A model generated the notes under the pieces. It was not told the origin of the DNA and searched no databases. It saw only the letters and a program-made list of their open reading frames with translations. The position numbers and the translations under genes were made by a program. Of a DNA stretch of 64,000 nucleotides, positions 61,350-64,000 are shown one piece after another (position 1 is the stretch's first letter; every line of letters begins with the position of its first letter). Location: NCBI GenBank assembly GCA_964438975.1, contig CAYTMU010000015.1, positions 1 to 64,000 on the forward strand, in the 5' to 3' direction. This DNA is from Chryseosolibacter sp964438975 (GTDB lineage: Bacteria > Bacteroidota > Bacteroidia > Cytophagales > Cyclobacteriaceae).

Positions 61350-63101
61350 TCAGGCCAGGTTTTGTTTTTTGATTTCTTCGATCATGTATTCCGAGGCGCG
61401 CATCGCGAGCGCGAGGATCGTCCATGTCGGGTTTTTGTCGGCTTGCGATACAAATGGTCCGCCGTCCACGACGAAAAGGTTCTTGCAGTCGTGCGCCTGG
61501 TTGAACTTGTTGACCGCTGATTTCCGGGGATCGTCTCCCATACGTGTTGTGCCGACTTCGTGGATGATCCTTCCGGGAGCAGCTAAGCCGTAGTTGTTCT
61601 CAGGGCCATCGTTGCCACCGTAGGTCACAACGCCACCCATGTTGTGGATGATTTCCTTGAAAGTTTCCTTCATGTGCCGGGCTTGCTTGATCTCATAATC
61701 GCTCCACTTGTAGTGGAATCGCAACACGGGGATGCCGTATTTGTCGACGGTCTTTGGATCGATTTCACAATAGTTGTCTTCGCGTGCGACCGCTTCGCCG
61801 CGTCCGGACATGCCAAACGTTGCTCCATAGAAATAGCGGTAGTCATCCTTCAGCGATGCGCCGTATCCACCAGCATCTTTCACCTGTCCGTCGCGTCCGG
61901 CAAATTTGCCGTTCATATTCTCCATCCCGAATCCAAAGCCGTAACCTGGCATACCCATTCGGCCGTTGAACTCGATATGGTATCCGCGAGGGAAGTCGAG
62001 TTTGCGATTGTCGAGCCACCACGGAGTATAGACGTGCATACCACCGACGCCGTCTTCGTTGAATCGTTTACGTCCGAGCAGTTGAGGAAGAACCCCGCCC
62101 ATCGACGCACCAGTGGAGTCGTGCAGGTATTTTCCTACGATGTTGCTCGAATTCGCAAGTCCGTTTGGATGTTGTGTTGACCGGGAGTTCAGGAGAAGTC
62201 GGGCAGACTCGCACGCACTGGCGGCGAGTACGACGATCTTTGCGTTGACAACATATTCCTGCATGTCGGTCTTGTCGACGTAAGACACACCACTCGCGAG
62301 CCCGCGATCGTCAGTCAGGACTTCCCGCGCCATCGCGAATGGAATAACGTCGACGTTCCCTGTTTCGACTGCGGGAAGTACGAGTACAGACGACGATGAG
62401 AAGTCACCGTATACCTGGCAGCCCCGGTTGCACTGGGAGCAGAAGAAGCAGGCGCCGCGCTTGTCGTTGCCCGGCAATTGTTTAGTCAGGATAGAAAGTC
62501 TCGACGGGATTACGGGTATACCGAGTTTATTGCCCGCCTGTTTGAAATACAGATCGATCAACCGGGGCTTCGGGGGAGGGAGGAAGATACCATCTGGTTC
62601 GTCGGGCATGTTCTCGACGGATCCGAATACACCGATGAGTTGGTCTACTCTGTCGTAATAGGGTTTGATATCATTGTAGCCGATCGGCCAGTCATCCCCG
62701 AGACCGTCGAAGCTTTTATGCTTGAAATCCTTTTGACTGAACCGCAGGGAAATGCGGCCCCAGTGATTTGTTCGTCCTCCCAACATCCGGGAGCGGAACC
62801 AGTCGAACTCAGTTCCATCCTTATGCGTATAGGGTTCACCCTCGATTTTCCATCCGCCATAGGCGGCATCGAAGTCGCCGAAGTCGCGCAGCGATGTGCT
62901 TGCGCCGCGGCGTGGAGACTCCCAGGGCCATTTCATCTGAGTGATGTTCTTCTTGGGGTCGTACATCGGACCCGCTTCGAGCAGCGCCACCTTGATGCCA
63001 GCATTCGCGAGAATATAGGCAGCCATTCCACCGCCAGCACCTGATCCGATTATACAAACGTCGTAAGTCTTTGGACTCTTTTTGATCTGAAGTTGAGGCA
63101 T
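61350..63101 (-). CDS. GMC-family FAD oxidoreductase, sugar dehydrogenase type
   Basis: This 583-residue flavoenzyme has an FAD-binding loop IIGSGAGGGMAAYILANAG (about 17-35), LLEAGP, GGRTNHWGRISLR and CFFCSQCNRGCQVYGD (a Cys-rich segment seen in sugar dehydrogenase members). C-terminal catalytic-region motifs are IIHEVGTTRMGDDP and DKNPTWTILALAMR. No signal peptide is present. With subunit 3 beside it, a periplasmic complex that oxidises sugars is likely, with export aided by that subunit. Electron acceptor and sugar are unknown; no cytochrome gene lies in the visible cluster. Confidence 0.92.
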   Translation of the reverse strand: MPQLQIKKSPKTYDVCIIGSGAGGGMAAYILANAGIKVALLEAGPMYDPKKNITQMKWPWESPRRGASTSLRDFGDFDAAYGGWKIEGEPYTHKDGTEFDWFRSRMLGGRTNHWGRISLRFSQKDFKHKSFDGLGDDWPIGYNDIKPYYDRVDQLIGVFGSVENMPDEPDGIFLPPPKPRLIDLYFKQAGNKLGIPVIPSRLSILTKQLPGNDKRGACFFCSQCNRGCQVYGDFSSSSVLVLPAVETGNVDVIPFAMAREVLTDDRGLASGVSYVDKTDMQEYVVNAKIVVLAASACESARLLLNSRSTQHPNGLANSSNIVGKYLHDSTGASMGGVLPQLLGRKRFNEDGVGGMHVYTPWWLDNRKLDFPRGYHIEFNGRMGMPGYGFGFGMENMNGKFAGRDGQVKDAGGYGASLKDDYRYFYGATFGMSGRGEAVAREDNYCEIDPKTVDKYGIPVLRFHYKWSDYEIKQARHMKETFKEIIHNMGGVVTYGGNDGPENNYGLAAPGRIIHEVGTTRMGDDPRKSAVNKFNQAHDCKNLFVVDGGPFVSQADKNPTWTILALAMRASEYMIEEIKKQNLA

Positions 63102-63224
63102 AATTGAAGGTATAGATTCGGTTAAATGTACTGTTTCTCAAGTAAACATCACAGGAAACGATTGCATTCTTTGATAACTTATGTGACCGTAATCGTTTTC
63201 GGTGTATTTTTTTGTTGCCAACGG

Positions 63225-63500
63225 TTAGTGCGGGCCACTGCCGGTGTTTGATTTTTTCTTCGGCACGGGATCGTATCCGCTGGTTCCCCATGGGTGACAC
63301 CGTGATATGCGCTTCATTCCCAACCAGATCCCTTTCGCAGGACCCCACTCAGCTATGGCCTCGATTGCATACTGCGAGCAGGAGGGCATGTGTCGGCAGT
63401 GCGTGCCTAACAGCGGGGAGAGGGTAACTTGATAAACACGAATGGGAAAAATGAATATTTTCCTCAAGAGCGAGTTTCGCGAATGTTCCGTGCCTTCCAT
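63225..63500 (-). CDS. yidD: Membrane protein insertion efficiency factor YidD
   Basis: This 91-residue protein of the YidD family has RVYQVTLSPLLGTHCRHMPS, SCSQYAIEAI and the C-terminal CHPWGTSGYDPVP. YidD helps the insertase YidC; yidC is not in the window. The ATG at 63500 (MEGTEHSRNSLLRK) is preferred over a TTG at 63509. It ends 123 bp upstream of the GMC gene and follows cysS in the same direction. Confidence 0.92.
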   Translation of the reverse strand: MEGTEHSRNSLLRKIFIFPIRVYQVTLSPLLGTHCRHMPSCSQYAIEAIAEWGPAKGIWLGMKRISRCHPWGTSGYDPVPKKKSNTGSGPH

Positions 63501-63518
63501 TGATAACAAAAGTTTGAT

Positions 63519-63555
63519 GCTTCGGCGGGTCTCGCCTGCGCTAAGCTTCGGCGGG
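63519..63555. repeat. Short direct repeat behind cysS
   Basis: GCTTCGGCGGG occurs at 63519-63529 and again at 63545-63555, with GCGGGTCTCGCC-type partial palindromes between. It lies within 10 bp of the cysS stop codon. Confidence 0.5.
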
Positions 63556-63560
63556 CAAGC

Positions 63561-64000
63561 TCACCAGTCACCACTCAGTATTTCATACGTCATCTCCCCG
63601 TCTTTGCCGTCCATTAGCTGAACACCGATCTTTTTCAGGTCGTCGCGGATCTTGTCGGACAAGGCGTAGTTGCGGTCTTCCCGCGCTTTTTTGCGCAGTG
63701 ATATCAGTACATGCACGACACTGTCGAGCATCTTTTCATCCTGAGATGCGTCATCGGTCAGCCCGAGTACTTCTTCGGTAAAGCCGATGTATGTACTGCT
63801 GAATCGGGCGAAGGTGTCAGGGTCGATTTTTTCGAGCGGAATATTGCGCGACTTGAAGTCGTTGATGCGCGATGCCATTTCAAACAACACAGCCAGTACC
63901 TTGGCGGTGTTGAAGTCGTCGCTCATATTGATGTGACAATCTTCGATCAGCCGTTGTAGCTCTGAAGTGAGGTCCTGATCAGCGTTGGTTGCATCCTTCG
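63561..64000 (-). CDS. cysS: Cysteinyl-tRNA synthetase, C-terminal part (cut by window edge)
   Basis: The frame is open to the right edge. About 146 residues are visible, containing INMSDDFNTAKVLAVLFEMA, then a helical domain and REDRNYALSDKIRDDLKKIG before the short C-terminal strand. These are the DALR-type and C-terminal helices of CysS. The catalytic HIGH and KMSKS regions are outside the window. An internal ATG at 63926 is not the true start because the coding sequence continues upstream without a stop. Confidence 0.9.
   Translation of the reverse strand, partial: KDATNADQDLTSELQRLIEDCHINMSDDFNTAKVLAVLFEMASRINDFKSRNIPLEKIDPDTFARFSSTYIGFTEEVLGLTDDASQDEKMLDSVVHVLISLRKKAREDRNYALSDKIRDDLKKIGVQLMDGKDGEMTYEILSGDW

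Noticed and set aside
1..64000. tRNA, rRNA or riboswitch genes
   Set aside because: No T-loop GTTCGAATC-type sequence with matching acceptor arms, no rRNA-like segment and no riboswitch core was seen on either strand by eye; a covariance-model scan would be needed to exclude small RNAs.

Overview
The window looks like draft sequence from a member of the Bacteroidota, most likely order Cytophagales. The evidence is the gliding gene gldC, a type III glutamine synthetase, a TonB receptor with a carboxypeptidase-like N-terminal domain, the gene order ftsX-DUF3098-uppP-truB-ribF, a ligase-associated helicase/PdeM pair, and several TAnnTTTG promoter boxes with few Shine-Dalgarno sites. I cannot name a genus. 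Two runs of exactly 100 N (7228-7327 and 13138-13237) mark scaffold joins, both inside copies of a dispersed repeat. I found no tRNA, rRNA, CRISPR, prophage or insertion sequence.

Layout. 1-7103: tail of a Rpn-like nuclease/transposase gene, DEXH helicase, Pit phosphate transporter (opposite strand), PdeM nuclease, CapA-like protein and an outer-membrane barrel. 7338-12888: LtaS-like transferase, TerB-like protein, DUF2807 protein and glnN. 13301-23666 (all minus): S41 protease, a run that looks like D-amino-acid use (M19 dipeptidase, D-TA-family PLP enzyme, RidA, GntP permease), a small unknown protein, FabH, LeuS and a CheY-like regulator. 23895-28729 (plus): lipoprotein, a TerB/FHA/ABC fusion transporter and a DUF218 protein. 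28827-43863 (all minus): SGNH lipoprotein with TonB receptor, GldC, a two-subunit CoA-transferase, RibF, TruB, UppP, DUF3098, FtsX, an ECF sigma/anti-sigma pair, a K+-dependent membrane pyrophosphatase, an unknown protein and a hotdog thioesterase.

44021-48936 holds a threonine operon: a 35-residue leader peptide rich in Thr and Ile codons followed by thrA, thrB and thrC. This looks like ribosome-mediated attenuation and is the most striking regulatory feature here. 48933-56953 (minus) holds Pcm, a phosphotriesterase-like protein, an exported TPR-CHAT protease coupled to an outer-membrane protein, an M23 peptidase and TrhO. 57053-63101 (minus) is a probable periplasmic sugar-oxidation operon: GMC oxidoreductase, gluconate-dehydrogenase subunit 3, two Tat-exported Gfo/Idh/MocA proteins and an exported zinc-ribbon-like protein. 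YidD and the 3' end of cysS close the window.

Two families of dispersed palindromic repeats sit just behind stop codons. One is built on GTGGACCGTCGAC words, the other on CACGAAG/CCACAAAG words. In the first family the repeat also lies just upstream of the next gene's promoter box.
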